Of a stretch of DNA of 64,000 bases, positions 20,120 to 31,345 are shown one piece after another (position 1 is the first letter of the stretch; each line of letters starts with the position of its first letter). A program made the translations under genes and the position numbers. The notes beneath the pieces are model-generated. The model searched no databases. It worked only from the letters and a program-made list of their open reading frames with translations, and was not told where the DNA came from. The stretch comes from Ariolimax columbianus. Its lineage: Eukaryota; Mollusca; Gastropoda; Stylommatophora; Arionidae. The DNA is taken from contig JAVGWX010000008.1 in assembly GCA_036924085.1 (NCBI GenBank), positions 50,017,019 through 50,081,018 of the forward strand. The letters are read 5' to 3'.

Positions 20120-21192
20120 TATGATTGATGAACTGTAAAGTGTTAGCAAGGATACAATTTGCTTGCTGCTATAGGTTGTCATGAAGTGACCAGGATGGTA
20201 ACAAGTTGCAGAATAAGAAGAACGAAATAAAGAATGAACTGAAAAGAAGAAATATAAGACAATTAAACAGAAAGTCACTAAGCAGATGGGATTCATCAGA
20301 CAAATTAAATGAGTTGAAACTGCTTCATCCGTCAGACTTGTATGAAGAATAACAGTAACTAGAATGTCACAAATGCCCTGGTGATAATTAAAGTGGCGGG
20401 TGACAAGGATAGAATTTGTCTGAGAGGAAAATCCTTTTAATTCCAAATGAACATGTGGCTGCAATGATCACTCGTCACTGTTTCCTGTTTTTGCAGACTT
20501 CTTGAAGCCAATCTTGGGACTCCATTTCTGCTGGCTTATTCTTACGCTGTTATTTACCATATTTCCACCACATTTCTATTTTATGATGAGATACAGAGGG
20601 ATAAATACTCCCATGGTAGTCAAAATAAGCGCTTCAGAGACACTGTTTAGACTTCATTAAAAACCTTTTGGCATAATACCCAACACTTGGTAAGCTGCAC
20701 CGCTAGACTGAACCGCTTGGCGCACATCTCTTCTAAAATTTGCACCGTCATGCGAGGCATCTAGAAAAGTAGCAGCTGAACAGCAGAGACTGACTAGAAA
20801 AACCAGTGAATCAAAAATTTATATGAAACGGAACATTCCCTGCCCACATTGTCCAATATATTTTCAGGACTCTATCAGGCTCATCTGTCACCTTTCTATT
20901 TATAGACTAGGATAACATATTTAAACAAAGGGATTTGCAGAGAGAGTGATCTTCATCACCTGTGATGGACCATTGAACGAACATATTCACCATGTCTCCT
21001 CACATCATATCTCGTGTGAGTTCTGATCCATTATATGCCTGGTATTTCATTTTATTTCTTCCTGAGGGTGTGTTCTATTCCACACCGCATCTCTCCATAT
21101 TCTCCAGCTATATCGATTTTCATGTTTTTTGTCATATCAGTTTGAAATAGATGTATTTGTCAATCTCAAGTTCAGAAATTGTATTTTGTCAG
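20120..21192. other. Intron, no feature recognised
   Basis: Moderately AT-rich. No repeat family of the window recurs here. Confidence 0.5.
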
Positions 21193-21302
21193 AAAACGCA
21201 GACTCAAGAATTTGAATGCATTAAAAAATAAATCTCTGGACCAAGAAGCAGACACATTGACAAGAGATGAGAGTATTCACTTGCTCGGGGACTCAAGAGT
21301 TG
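21193..21302 (+). CDS. RPTP exon: stop-transfer and juxtamembrane region
   Basis: A phase 2-1 exon of 110 bp, acceptor tttgtcag, donor gtgagt. It encodes KRRLKNLNALKNKSLDQEAD and then TLTRDESIHLLGDSRV. The R/K-rich start directly after the membrane helix is a typical cytoplasmic anchor. The rest is polar and charged and is not recognisable as a domain. The intron before it (6.9 kb) carries the minisatellite, a LINE and several other elements. Confidence 0.9.
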
Positions 21303-21590
21303 GTGAGTAATATATCTTTTGTTATATCTATGGACTGGGTTGTCATTGCCATACACAACCTGCTTTAGCTGCCAATTATGGCAAACATAATCGGGTAAAG
21401 TGGCTTTATTCTTTCCCCCAGTAATGCATTAGACCAGGGATCCACACAGGTATTAGATGTGAAAAACCAAATAAAAATATTATTTTAAGGGATTTCAACT
21501 TGAAAGTATTAAAATTATATTTTTTATTCATTGTTTCTGTCTATTAAAATGTTTTAAAAAATAATTTTAACTTTATTTGTTTGTCTACTA
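21303..21590. other. Intron, no feature recognised
   Basis: AT-rich sequence between the juxtamembrane exon and a family A repeat. Confidence 0.5.
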
Positions 21591-21591
21591 T

Positions 21592-21930
21592 TATGTTGTT
21601 GTTTGTGAATGCCCACAATTGTTACTCTTTTGTGCACCCTGAAAAGGACGTTAAGTGGCGAATTGCAGTAGCTTTCCTCACATCCCGAGCGTGCTGATGA
21701 AGGTGGACCTCCAGGTGATTCTGCTATGCTTGGCTTCATCTGCATGTCACTCACTACTATGAGGAGCATGTCGATCCCTCACCTCGTTAGCCAGGTTGCC
21801 ATAAAAACATCCCGTTTCCAGGGAGGGCTACTAGGAAGCCGAGCTGAGAGTTTTGACCAGTATGTTTTGCCTGACCCTGACTTAACATGTCTGATCAGTA
21901 TATTTTGTCTGACCAGGCATTAGTCTCCCT
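21592..21930 (+). repeat. Family A repeat
   Basis: Near full-length copy from TTGTTGTTTGTGAATGCCCA to GACCAGGCATTAGTCT, with an extra CCTGACTTAACATGTCTGAT unit near the 3' end. Confidence 0.85.
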
Positions 21931-22191
21931 TCCCCTCTACTATTATTATAGTGTATATATATATATTTATTGTTTGTGCAAATATTTTAAGGAATACTTT
22001 CAATGATAAATATTTTGTTTATCAAACCTGCTTGAGGATGAATGCATTAAAGCAATGCTGCATATTGATGTTCAGGTCATATCCCAAACACCCTAATATA
22101 CTAAACTTTAAATCACATGCATAAGATATTGAATTTCTTACACCAGATGTAACAATACCTGCACTTATATCAGAATAATTCAACTTCCACA

Positions 22192-22279
22192 TTCTAGTTT
22201 TATTTCCAGTGCTCATTCTAGTTTTATTTTCAGTGGTCATTCTAGTTTTATTTCCAGTACTCATTCTAGTTTTATTTTA
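22192..22279. repeat. 24-bp tandem repeat
   Basis: About 3.6 copies of TCATTCTAGTTTTATTTCCA-type units with one or two changes each. Minus-strand frame gives MSTGNKTR repeats, with no support as a gene. Confidence 0.85.
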
Positions 22280-22289
22280 ACCCCTCTTG

Positions 22290-23030
22290 AGCAGGTAGCA
22301 CATATTTCTTCTTCTGCTGCGTTCGGGTTTTCTGATCATGTTAAATCTTCAGTTCTATCGCCAGGACGAAGTCCGCAGTCCTTTCCAGGTCTGAGCGATG
22401 ACCTCCATAGTTTTTGCCTTTGTTCTGCTCCATCTGGCCAGGTCTGGCATCTTAGTTCTTTGTGGGCTGGGTATTCTTGAAGTACGTGCTCAGGGGTCTG
22501 GACTCACATGGACATTCATTTGTTTGGGATATTTTGAGCCGATATAGGTGGCCCAGTAGTCTGCAGTGGCTCATTCTCAAGCAAAAGATTTCAGTTTGCT
22601 GGTGTCTTTGTAGCTGGTGAATTGAGTCTGGACTTTTTTCTCTCCCATTTTATTTTATACTGTCTGTGAATGATAGTTTTAGCCTCCTTATATGGCACTT
22701 TATTGGTCCATAGTCCCATTGTTCCACCTGCTTTGGATAGTGCATCGGCTGTCTCGTTTCCTGTAATTTCACAATGAGAGGGTAGCCACTGTAGTGTTAT
22801 CTTTGAGATATTTTGTATGTGATTTAGCTCTTTTCTGATTTGATGTTTTATGTCCTCATTTGTTGTGTTCTTAACCGAATCGAGTCGTGCTTTGCAGTCT
22901 GTGACGATCACTATACTGGCATATGTGTGAGCTTCCAATTTAATGAGAATTTTCAGGGCTTGGAAAAATGCTATTGATTCTGTCCTCAGGCTAGAAGAGG
23001 TTTTCCTTGTTTGAAAGGACTTATGGGTTA
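22290..23030 (-). pseudogene. RNaseH LINE 3' fragment (diverged family)
   Basis: Minus strand reads TESIAFFQALKILIKLEAHT, VIVTDCKARLDSVKN, ITLQWLPSHCEITGNETADA and LSKAGG: the E, D and D RNase H positions and the HCxxxGNxxAD motif. A related fragment is at 43240-43345. It belongs to the APE-RT-RNaseH group but is clearly distinct from the young family. Confidence 0.82.
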
Positions 23031-23692
23031 ATAATAATAATGTCCGCGTAGGCATCAAAGGCCTGTTGCGTCAATCGACCACTACCATGTCCAATTGCTG
23101 AGGCTGTGTTCATGCGTAGCGTGTCAACCGGAATCCCTACAGACTCCCCAGGTGAAGCTGTGTACTCTGCAGCCTTGGGATGAGGGCTACAAGGAGTGTG
23201 TTAGACCAATGTTTGTGTCAAGCTTTACGTGTCTGTGCGTGTCAAACTCCCTGTTTTTACGTGTCCCGCCGCCGAGGCTTCTGATTGTGTCCACCTTTTG
23301 GTCAGCGTGACCCTTCATGTCCTGGGAATACGAGGCTGGGAAAGGTATCGTGTAACCTCCGGTGGAGGGATGGGTGGGCAGGAGGAAGTCGGCTTCAGTC
23401 CGAGTAGAAAGGTCCTTGAGTAGTGATAATCCGGACTGTATTCTGGTGTGCAGTTAAGCAGAACATTGAACGACGTCATGGACTGGTCTCCCACGGCTTG
23501 AGCAAGGCATGAAATGCAGCATAACAAACAAGATAACCGATTGAAAGCACATCAATTCCACAGAATAAAGTCCTTGATACCATCTGGTTAAGGAGTTGTG
23601 AAATATAATCCGAACAGGAACCACCAAACATCGGAAAACTTGACACAAACACCGGTCGAGAGCGCAGCCACTAAGGCGCGGCCATCTTACTT
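23031..23692 (-). repeat. Family Z repeat, copy 2 (inverted)
   Basis: The complement of 31-668, from the (TAA)n at 23031 to CGGCCATCTTA at 23692. Orientation is opposite to copy 1, about 22.4 kb away. Confidence 0.78.
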
Positions 23693-23892
23693 CATGCCTA
23701 TGGGTTATCTTTCGGTTATTTTGTCTTATAACGATGCCTCCACCACCATTTTTTGTCAGTCCTTCTGCAGATCCATCTATGTGGGGGGAATATTATAGAA
23801 ATATTAACACCTGACTCACTGTCCACGAAGATTGATGGTTGTTATGGCAGGAAAGATAGGTATGTAGGTAAACAGCTTAGGTGACAAGGGCC

Positions 23893-24290
23893 TGTCATGC
23901 CAATCGTCGCATGTCAGATGAGCGCCTTCTTAGGTGTTGTATGGTGAGCTCGGTACTCACTGGGGGATGAAAGAAATGATACAAAGACGCTCTAAAAGTT
24001 TCTTCGAATAATTTCTCAATTGATTTCACTGCCTGGGAGCTGCTTGCTCCGAACTGCTCAGCCTGGTGCACTGCTGTCACTCATGATGGTTGGATTGCTG
24101 AGCACAGAGCCATTACTGCAGCGCAGGAAAAGCGAGCTACATGAAAGGACAGAATGTAAGACGGCCCAATTATTAGCGCTGTTCATTGTCACACTAAAAT
24201 CAGACTGTACAGTCATATGCGAACACATCTAAATATTCATGTCTGACGCTCTCGCCATCTTTGCTTGTGACGGACAACTAACTAAACTTT
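23893..24290 (+). pseudogene. LINE 3' end with zinc-finger-like tail
   Basis: Plus-strand pieces read IDFTAWELLAPNCSAW, HRAITAAQEKRAT and a degenerate H-x-R-T-H ending. The same layout (W-E-x-x-A ... R-W-R ... C2H2-like) is clearer at 38590-38968, 47430-47770 and 32050-32131. Confidence 0.6.
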
Positions 24291-24299
24291 CAAACTTAG

Positions 24300-24580
24300 A
24301 AGGTTGCTCCATACTCATCATGGTTGCTAGCCTGTATAAATGGTGGGTTGTGCAAATTTCATGAGTCTTCTCCACTAGAGGGGCTAGACTGCTCTTTTTG
24401 TTGCCCCTGGTGACATTCTCTGAGTGAGGCAGTTGTTCTATTCTTGATTCTCACTCACACACACAGAGAAAGATAGAGAAAGAGAGAGCTCTTCCATACG
24501 TCACCAGGAGAAAATGTTTTGTAGCAGAATTAGGTGGCAGTTGCCAATTCCTAATTGTTCCAGCTCTGAGAGTATGCCTA
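24300..24580. other. Intron, short (AC/AG)n only
   Basis: A small CACACACACAGAGAAAGAT-type simple repeat at 24453-24490. Otherwise nothing recognised. Confidence 0.5.
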
Positions 24581-24584
24581 AGAC

Positions 24585-24745
24585 GGATGTGTCGGACTAA
24601 TAAAAGGTACAAATATCGCAGTCAAGCTTTAAACTAATGACACAATGCATTTCGTTCTCTCAACTACATCCTTCTACTTGCAAAACCCTGTTCAGAGCTT
24701 GGTAGCGGGATATTGAGACTGAACACAGAAGAAGAAGAAGAAGCT
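24585..24745 (+). repeat. Family M repeat, 3' half
   Basis: AAATATCGCAGTCAAGCTTT to GGTAGCGGGATATTGAGACT followed by (GAA)n. Other 3' halves: 26965-27112 (-), 32756-32905 (-), 42104-42245, 58612-58765. The (GAA)n tail is shared with the RNaseH LINE. Confidence 0.82.
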
Positions 24746-24764
24746 ATGAGAGTCAGCAAAGGTT

Positions 24765-24960
24765 GTAAGATTTGTTTGCACATCAGATGATCAACATCTG
24801 TGTTGTTTACATGGTGCTGCTGATCGTCTCTCAACGGACTCACTCCGAAGTCATAGTGATTCCTGTAAGGAGCCATTGTTCCCTTCCCAAAAGGTTGTGA
24901 TGGGATTAGCAGTCTCACTTGTATAAAAACAATTGCCAATAAAACCACATTACAAACACA
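24765..24960. repeat. Family V repeat, copy 1
   Basis: Shares TTGTTTGCACA, ATCAACATCT and CTTTCCCA/CTTCCCA blocks with 58205-58385 over about 180 bp. Class unknown. Confidence 0.55.
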
Positions 24961-25093
24961 CGTATCCACAATTCCCCATAAGCTGGATAGGGTCAATTCA
25001 AATGTAGTGTTGGACCTATGCTCCGCAAATTGGAATGTTGTGTTTGATTAAACATTTTTTTCACAAATGCCATTCTTATTTGTTATATTCCAG

Positions 25094-25275
25094 GAAGTGA
25101 GCCACCATCATTTACTAGGGATGACGATGAGACTTACAAGAATGGTATCCATGAGCCAATTTACATGAACGTCAACAACCGAAAACAAACAAGTCCTGTA
25201 CCTGTGTCAGAACTGTATGACTACATCCTGAAGAATAAAGAACAAAACTGTCAGGGTTTCATGAAGGAATTTGAG
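25094..25275 (+). CDS. RPTP exon: juxtamembrane tail and start of PTP D1
   Basis: A phase 1-0 exon of 182 bp (acceptor attccag, donor gtgact). It encodes an acidic stretch (RDDDETYKNG), a tyrosine-containing HEPIYMNVNN segment that could be a phosphorylation or docking site, then VPVSELYDYILKNKEQ and NCQGFMKEFE, the helical N-cap found at the start of receptor PTP D1 domains. The last 33 bases plus the donor have been amplified into a 64-bp minisatellite immediately downstream. Confidence 0.93.
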
Positions 25276-26035
25276 GTGACTGAATTTTGCTCTCTTAAAT
25301 ATTCCCCAAAACTGTCAGGGTTTCATCAAGGAATTTGAGGTGACTGAATTTTGTTCTCTTAAATATTCCCCAAAACTGTCAGGGTTTCATGAAGGAATTT
25401 GAGGTGACTGAATTTTGTTCTCTAAAATATTCCCCAAAACTGTCAGGGTTTCATGAAGGAATTTGAGGTGACTGAATTTTGTTCTCTTAAATATTCCCCA
25501 AAACTGTCAGGGTTTCATGAAGGAATTTGAGGTGACTGAATTTTGTTCTCTCAGATATTCCCCAAAACTGTCAGGGTTTCATGAAGGAATTTGAGGTGAC
25601 TGAATTTTGTTATCTTAAATATTCCCCAAAACTGTCAGGGTTTCATCAAGGAATTTGAGGTGACTGAATTTTGTTCTCTTAAATATTCCCCAAAACTGTC
25701 AGGGTTTCATGAAGGAATTTGAGGTGACTAAATTTTCTTCTCTTAAATATTCCCCAAAACTGTCAGGGTTTTATGAAGGGATTTGAGGTGACTGTTTGAA
25801 TTTTGTTCTCTTGTTCTCAAAACTGTCAGGGTTTCATGAAAGAATTTGAGGTCTGTTTGAATTTTGTTCTTATTCCCAAAACTGCCAGGGTTTTATGAAG
25901 AAGTTTGAATTTTGTTCTATTATTTTCAAAACTGCCAGGGTTTTATGAAGGAATTTGAGGTGACTGTTTGAATTTTGTTATCATATCCCCAAATCTGTCA
26001 GGGTTTTATGAAGGAATTTGAGGTGACTGCTAAAC
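25243..26035. repeat. 64-bp minisatellite copying JM/D1 exon end plus donor
   Basis: About 12-13 copies. The first unit is the last 33 coding bases of the preceding exon followed by 31 intron bases. Period is exactly 64 through about nine units (donors at 25276, 25340, 25404, 25468, 25532, 25596, 25660, 25724, 25788), then the units shorten and degrade. Each full unit repeats GAATTTGAG/GTGACT. Reading on from the exon frame, the second unit brings a TGA stop (GGA ATT TGA) just before its donor, so downstream donor use would end the protein before the catalytic core. Confidence 0.95.
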
Positions 26036-26132
26036 ATGTACAAATGAGGGATATAGACCTCATTTGATACTTTGTATAAATTCTCTTTCTTAATTACTTG
26101 TTAAGTTTAAAATTTTTTTTTTATTATCAATT

Positions 26133-26475
26133 ATGGACTGGAAATAGGTCTTGTGTGTCCTGTCAGTCCTCATCTTCTTCTTTCTTTTCATTTGCCATTG
26201 TTTCTTCATGTCCACATGCGAAGTCTAGTTCTGTGGATCAATTTTTTGAACTGATGTATAAAGCTGCTTCTCTTCAATCTTCCACTGGCTATCTCTCGGA
26301 GTCAGGTCTTCATTGGATGTGCTTTGCTTGTCCTGTCAGTCTTCATCTTCTTCTTTCTTCTCGTTTGTCATTGTTTCTTCATGTCCACATGCAAAGTCTA
26401 GTTATGTGGATAATTTTTTTGAACATGTATAAAGCTGCTTTTCTTCAATCTTCCACTGACTAGATCTCAGAATAT
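26133..26475. repeat. Tandem duplication (~170 bp x2), LINE-derived
   Basis: 26133-26303 and 26304-26475 match closely (TTCTTCATGTCCACATGCRA, TATAAAGCTGCTTYTCTTCA). It probably derives from minus-strand LINE tail sequence. Confidence 0.75.
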
Positions 26476-26479
26476 GCTG

Positions 26480-26962
26480 CTTTTTTCTTGTACTTTTCTG
26501 TTCGTATCATGGTATTGGTATCCTATCTATGAGATTTTTTTTCTCCATTTTGTTTAGTGGAGTGATCTTGATGCTACCCACAATTCCCTGAAGTGTTTGA
26601 TTTTATAACTTGTCTAAGGTCTGTTGGTGTGATTTAGCTGCTATGAACTGTGGTACTGCTGATTCATCGTTCACTATTAGCCTTATTACCCCTGTGTAGA
26701 CTCTCTTAAGTGTCGTTTCGTTGACTCAATTTGATCCAGTTTTTTCCTCAGTATAGTGAATTTTCTCCTTGCCTGCCTCTTTTTTTTTTAATGTGTGGCC
26801 TTTTTGCCATTCTCTTATCTATTGTGTGCCCAAATATACAGGTTCCTTTTCAATTTGTACCTGCATATTTCCGAGTCATTTTCTCCTGCTTTTTCTCTGC
26901 TTGAGATTGTGAAGAGTGTTGTAGATTTTTACACATTGATCTGCACCATCTATTTCTCTCCT
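26480..26962 (-). pseudogene. RNaseH LINE RT C-terminal relic
   Basis: Minus-strand translation gives DKRMAKRPHIKKKRQARRKF and TILRKKLDQ, a decayed version of the TYLGVTFDRRMTWKSQI...RMAIMRKLAGT block of the young LINE. It continues at 27113-27560 after a family M insertion. Confidence 0.6.
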
Positions 26963-26964
26963 TC

Positions 26965-27112
26965 TTCTTCTGCGTTGGTTCTCAATCTCTTGCTACCTAG
27001 CCCTGAACAGGACTTCGCAAGTAGCAGGAAGTAGTCCGGAGAATGGAATGCGTTGTGTCGCTAGTTTATAGCTTGACAGCGATATTTGCATCTTTCGGTC
27101 TGACACATCTGT
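26965..27112 (-). repeat. Family M repeat, 3' half (inverted)
   Basis: (CTT)n at 26965, then TTGCTACCTAGCCCTGAACA and GCTTGACAGCGATATTTGCA. Complement of the 3' half. It splits a LINE relic. Confidence 0.8.
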
Positions 27113-27560
27113 CTTTGGCGGCATCTATTTCTCTGTCTACTATGTTGTCTTCTCCACTTTGTATTCATTTATTGGCAATTATTGGATGTTCTTATATACA
27201 CCGCATCACCAGGCCATCAACATATAAGGTGGCTTTCACCTCTTGTGACAGGTTGCATGTGAGATCGTTGATAAACATTAGGGACAGGGTGGAGATGGTA
27301 CTGAGCCTTAGTGAACAGTTGTACTCATCTATTGAAACTCTTAAGACAGATCTTCTTTTTCTTCTTCTTTGTTCGTTCGTTCTCAACCTTAGAACAAGTC
27401 CTGAAGACAGAGTTACCATGATTGGGCACCAGCAACCATGGTACAGCGCAGCCTCCCTAGATTTTTTATGTGTCCTGTCAGTGATATGCAATTTACAGAG
27501 GTATTTTCTAATGTAGAAACTTCAGAAGGAGAAACATATTTGTTTTTGATTCATGGGCCT
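27113..27560 (-). pseudogene. RNaseH LINE RT catalytic relic
   Basis: Minus strand: STLSLMFINDLTCNLSQEVK then ATLYVDGLVMRC, corresponding to the SPTLFLVYINDI ... FADDLAMW block with the catalytic Asp pair damaged (VDG). A short (CTT)n with GTTCGTTCTCAACC at 27359-27395 resembles another family M tail. Confidence 0.68.
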
Positions 27561-27619
27561 TTGGTTTCTAAAATGTCTTTCTTATTTTGCCTTCATGGTT
27601 TATGCTGTTTTATCAACAG

Positions 27620-27707
27620 GAACTTCCAATGGGCTTGCTTGCACTCTGTGATGTGGCTCGGAGACAAGAGAACAAAGTCAAGAACAGATATGGAAATATT
27701 GTTGCCT
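27620..27707 (+). CDS. RPTP exon: D1 KNRY motif
   Basis: A phase 0-1 exon of 88 bp; acceptor atcaacag, donor gtgagt. It encodes ELPMGLLALCDVARRQENKV and then KNRYGNIVA. KNRY is the phosphotyrosine-recognition loop signature of classical PTPs, where the Tyr sets pocket depth. With the previous exon it forms EFEELPMG, the family-typical lead into D1. Confidence 0.94.
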
Positions 27708-27709
27708 GT

Positions 27710-28040
27710 GAGTTCCCGACTGCTCCAGCTGCTTTACACTTGAATAGTTAGATTTTAAAATATTTAGGTTTGACAGCAAATGCTCAACAGACAACAAAAT
27801 CTCAGCTTATAAGGCCTAATTTGCTTCTAAATGTGTGTCATAAGTTGGATCCTTATAAATTTGAGAAACATATGTTTAATCACATTTCATATTACTAAAT
27901 ACCAAAGTTGTTCAAGATGGTGGTTGGTTTGAATTGACAGTACAGAGATCTATAACGTTTCAGATAAGTATTAGTGTTGAGAATTAATTTGTGTAATAAT
28001 AACATAGTTGTGATTGTAGTTTACTGTAGCATACGTATTT
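27710..28040. other. Intron, no feature recognised
   Basis: AT-rich. The 5' boundary of the CR1-like element could begin in its right part. Confidence 0.4.
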
Positions 28041-28286
28041 TCAAATATAGTGGCCTTGTTATAACAGATAGTTAGTAACTTGACAGAATTAAATAGCGTG
28101 GAACAGTGAGCGGTAGTAACACTCAAGTAACACTAGCAGTCACTAGGACTAGTCGTTAGCGATATGTTGTAGAAAGGTAAATACCAGCGACATTTGTTTG
28201 TTTTTTTGGCGTTGCTTTAAGAAGTATACATTTTATTAGGTATTAATATAACTTATTGGCTAACGGTAATAAATAGCATAATTAGT

Positions 28287-29159
28287 ATGGCCACTAAGAC
28301 GAGACGAAATGCTGCGAAGAAAGGCCAAGTCAGATTGTGTGATTTGTGTGGCGAAAATGTAAGTATTACTAGTGTAGGGATAGAAAAGACCTACAACGTT
28401 GGAAGATGAAGGAACAGTTTTATGTAGGATATGTAGAGTTGAAGAGAGGCAGGCACAAATGGAGTGCAATATAAGGGAAATGAGAAGAGATTGGAGGAGA
28501 TAGAAAAGAGGCAGATGGAAATAGAAGGGAAACAAGTGAAAATGGAGGAAATTTTAAAGAAGCTGCAGTCAAGGTGTAGTCAAGGAAGTAAAGGAGATTT
28601 GAGTGAGGAAACAGTTCACAGGGCAGAGAGCTTTGGAGAGAAGTATGCACATATAGGTGAGGGGTCAGTATTGATAGTAGGAGATTCAATGGTGAGAGAG
28701 GTTGGCAGACATTTGTCTAAACAACACAACATGTTTGAAAGAATGGATATTGGGGGAGCAAAAATAGAGGATATAGAGGGGAGAATAAAGAGGTTAGATG
28801 ACAAAGGAAACAGTCATGTGGTAGTATTGGCAGGTACAAATAATGTAAAGAGAGATGGTACAGAAATAATTATGGATAAATATAAAAGTCTTATGGGAAC
28901 ACTTAAGGAAAAAAAGTTTAGAACGGTCACAATGATGGGCATTTTAGATAGAGCAGATGGGTCAGACTATCTAGATAGCAAAATAATAGGTATCAACCTT
29001 AGGTTACAGGTGATGTGTGCGGACATGGGAATGGAATTTATTGATGTTAAAGTAGACAAAAGTAAAATGTTAGATAGGGGAGGTTTACATCTAAATGAGA
29101 TAGGACAGCATGTTGTAGCAAAGTATATGTTTAATCATTGTGTTAGAAATTTAAACTAG
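28287..29159 (+). pseudogene. CR1/L2-like LINE ORF1, SGNH-type
   Basis: From an ATG at 28287 the frame gives KGQVRLCDLCGENVSI, a Cys pair typical of ORF1 zinc-binding starts. It then breaks (stop near 28405) and resumes at 28464 after compensating shifts. The 231-codon part has a coiled-coil-like E/K segment (residues 1-35) and an SGNH-hydrolase-like core: VLIVGDSMVREV (block I), VVVLAGTNNVKRDG (block III GxND-like) and DRGGLHLNEIGQ (block V D-x-x-H). Esterase-like ORF1 proteins are known in CR1/L2-group LINEs. Inactive here because of the 5' break. Confidence 0.82.
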
Positions 29160-29167
29160 TAAGGCCT

Positions 29168-30850
29168 ATGAAGTATGAGACTAAAGATAGGCCTACAATA
29201 GGGTGCTATAGAGGATGTAGTCAAAGGGGAGAGTTGGTGTCAGGGAAGTGTGAAATAAATAGTGGAAAAGCAAACACTCAAATTATAAAGCAGAAGCAAA
29301 AAGAGGAAAACCAACAACATTACAAACTAAAATGTTTTTATGCAAATGTGAGAAGCGTAGTAAATAAAAGAGAAGAATTGGAACTGTACGTAGAAGAAGA
29401 AAAACCAGATATAATAGGATTAACAGAATCATGGACATATGAGGAGATTGCAGATAGTGAACTTGAAATAGAGGGATATACAATGTTAAGGAAAGATAGG
29501 ATAGTTGGAGACAAGACTAAATGGAGGTGGCGTTTTATTATACTGTATAAATTCTGTTAATATAACGATCAAAGATTATTTATCATGTGGTAACAAAAAT
29601 GAAAGTGTATGGGGAGAAATAGAAAGTGGGGGTGAAAAAACAGTGATTGGAGTTTGCTATAGATGTCCATCAAGTCAAAAAGAGGAAGATGAGGAGCTGA
29701 TTAGTAGCATAGCAAAGGCAAGTGAAGGGAAATTATTATTAATGGGAGATTTCAACTTTCCAGAAATAAAATGGGATATGACAGAAGATGGATTGAAAAG
29801 TGGTTAACGGGAAGAAGGCAGAGGGTGGGCATAAATAAGGAGTACTCTGAGTGGTGTGAAGTGAAAAGTGGTGTGCCACAGGGCTCGGTTTTAGGACCAA
29901 TTTTGTCCTTGATATATATAAATGATTTGGACATTGATATGGGATCCATGATTGCAAAATTTGCTGATGACACAGAACTATGCAGTAGTGTCTCATCTAA
30001 AGCGGAGTGGATATATTGATGTCGGATTTAGATAAAATTCGAGAATGGTCTGTAAGCTGGCAAATGGAGTTTAATGTAGATAAATGTACAGTCATCCACA
30101 TAGGTAGATCCAATATGGAACATAATTACAGAATGGGAGAAAACAATATTAGAAAGATAGATAAGGAAAGGGACCTAGGGGTTATAATAGATCATATAGG
30201 AAAGGTGAGTGACCAAGTTAAGGTAGCAGTGAAAAAGGCAAATGCAATGTTAGGTATGATAAAAAGAAATATTAAACCTAGGAGCAAGGAAGTGATCGTC
30301 AAAGTATATAAAGCTTTAGTTAGACCTAGATTGGAGTACTGTGTACAGGTGTGGAGTCCGTATCATAGAGGGGATATATACATGCTGGAAAGAATACAAA
30401 AAAGAGCGACAAAGATGATAGTGGGATTCCAGAATTACAGTTATGAGGAACGACTCAGAAAAACCGGCCTACAGTGTCTCGAAGAGAGAAGAATACGTGG
30501 TGACTTAATACAGGTTTATAAGATGATCAGAGGAATGGATAAATTAGACTATAACAAGTTTTTTAAAATACAGACACCCACAATAACAAGAGGGCATAGC
30601 TACAAGCTGATTAAAGAGAGGTCCAGATTAGATATTAGGAAATATTTTTTTAGTCAGAGAGTGGTGTCTGCTTGGAATGCATTGCCAGGGGAGGTAGTAG
30701 AGGCAGGGACAGTTAATGCATTTAAGAATAAACTGGATGCGCATAGCTTTTAAAGCAAGGTGATGTAAATGTAACTGGTTGTATACAGACTCTGCAGGGT
30801 CTTCTAAACCAGTATAAAGACGTTAAGTTAAGTTAAGTTAAGATAAATAA
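29168..30850 (+). mobile_element. CR1/L2-like LINE ORF2, internally deleted
   Basis: Endonuclease part: KLKCFYANVRSVVNKREELE, PDIIGLTESW, VWGEI, VIGVCYRCPSS, LLMGDFNFPEIKWD. After about 29785 the sequence jumps to WIEKWLTGRRQRV and GVPQGSVLGP with FADD, so the first RT motifs are missing. The frame shifts near 29530 and 30019. The thumb and C-terminus (KANAMLGMIKRNIKPRSKEV ... FFSQRVVSAWNALPGEVVEA) are intact to a stop at 30751. The 3' UTR ends in (GTTAA)n at 30825-30842. A dead element. Confidence 0.9.
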
Positions 30851-31075
30851 AAATAAATTAACGTAAATCTATGTGTTCAATAAACAAATATATAAAAATC
30901 AAACATTTTAATATAATGTATATAGAAATAGTTTTTAAAATTTCTTTACTTGTATGGAACAAAATTGCAAGATATCTTTAAATAAAGTTCTTTTAAAATC
31001 TTTAACAGTTTTGAAATTCTGGGAAACTAAACAAACTCAGGTGTGCTGGCACTGGGTCAATCTTCAAAATTTATT
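30851..31075. other. Intron, AT-rich, nothing recognised
   Basis: Low-complexity A/T sequence after the CR1-like tail. Confidence 0.5.
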
Positions 31076-31079
31076 CTTG

Positions 31080-31345
31080 TGATTGATTTGTTCACAAAGA
31101 CAACTTATTGCCAGGATCAGAACAAGGCAGTCATCTATTTTTGGACATGTTATGAGAAGAGGTGTCTTGGAGCATGTCATGACAATGGAAAAGATAACAG
31201 GAGAGAGAGAAGATGTTGGACAGCCTGAGAGAATGGCACGGGAGACAATCAACAATAGAGTTGGTAAATGACACACGTGATAGAAGTGGATGGAGGTCCA
31301 TGATCACCAACGTCAAACTGCAGGTCACCTGATAATGATGATGAT
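31080..31345 (+). pseudogene. RTE-like LINE C-terminal fragment
   Basis: Reads RQSSIFGHVMRRGVLEHVMT and ITGEREDVGQPERMARETIN, then a (GAT)n near 31335. GHVMRR and the G-x-R-x-x-G-Q-P-E-R-M block are typical. An inverted relative is at 43620-43815. Confidence 0.75.

Noticed and set aside
22022..22264. MSTGNKTR repeat peptide as an antigen-like gene
   Set aside because: Simple readout of a 24-bp tandem repeat in an intron; too short and unsupported.
28464..29159. Host SGNH esterase gene
   Set aside because: It is immediately followed by a LINE endonuclease/RT frame and has an upstream zinc-type start; it fits ORF1 of a CR1/L2-like LINE.
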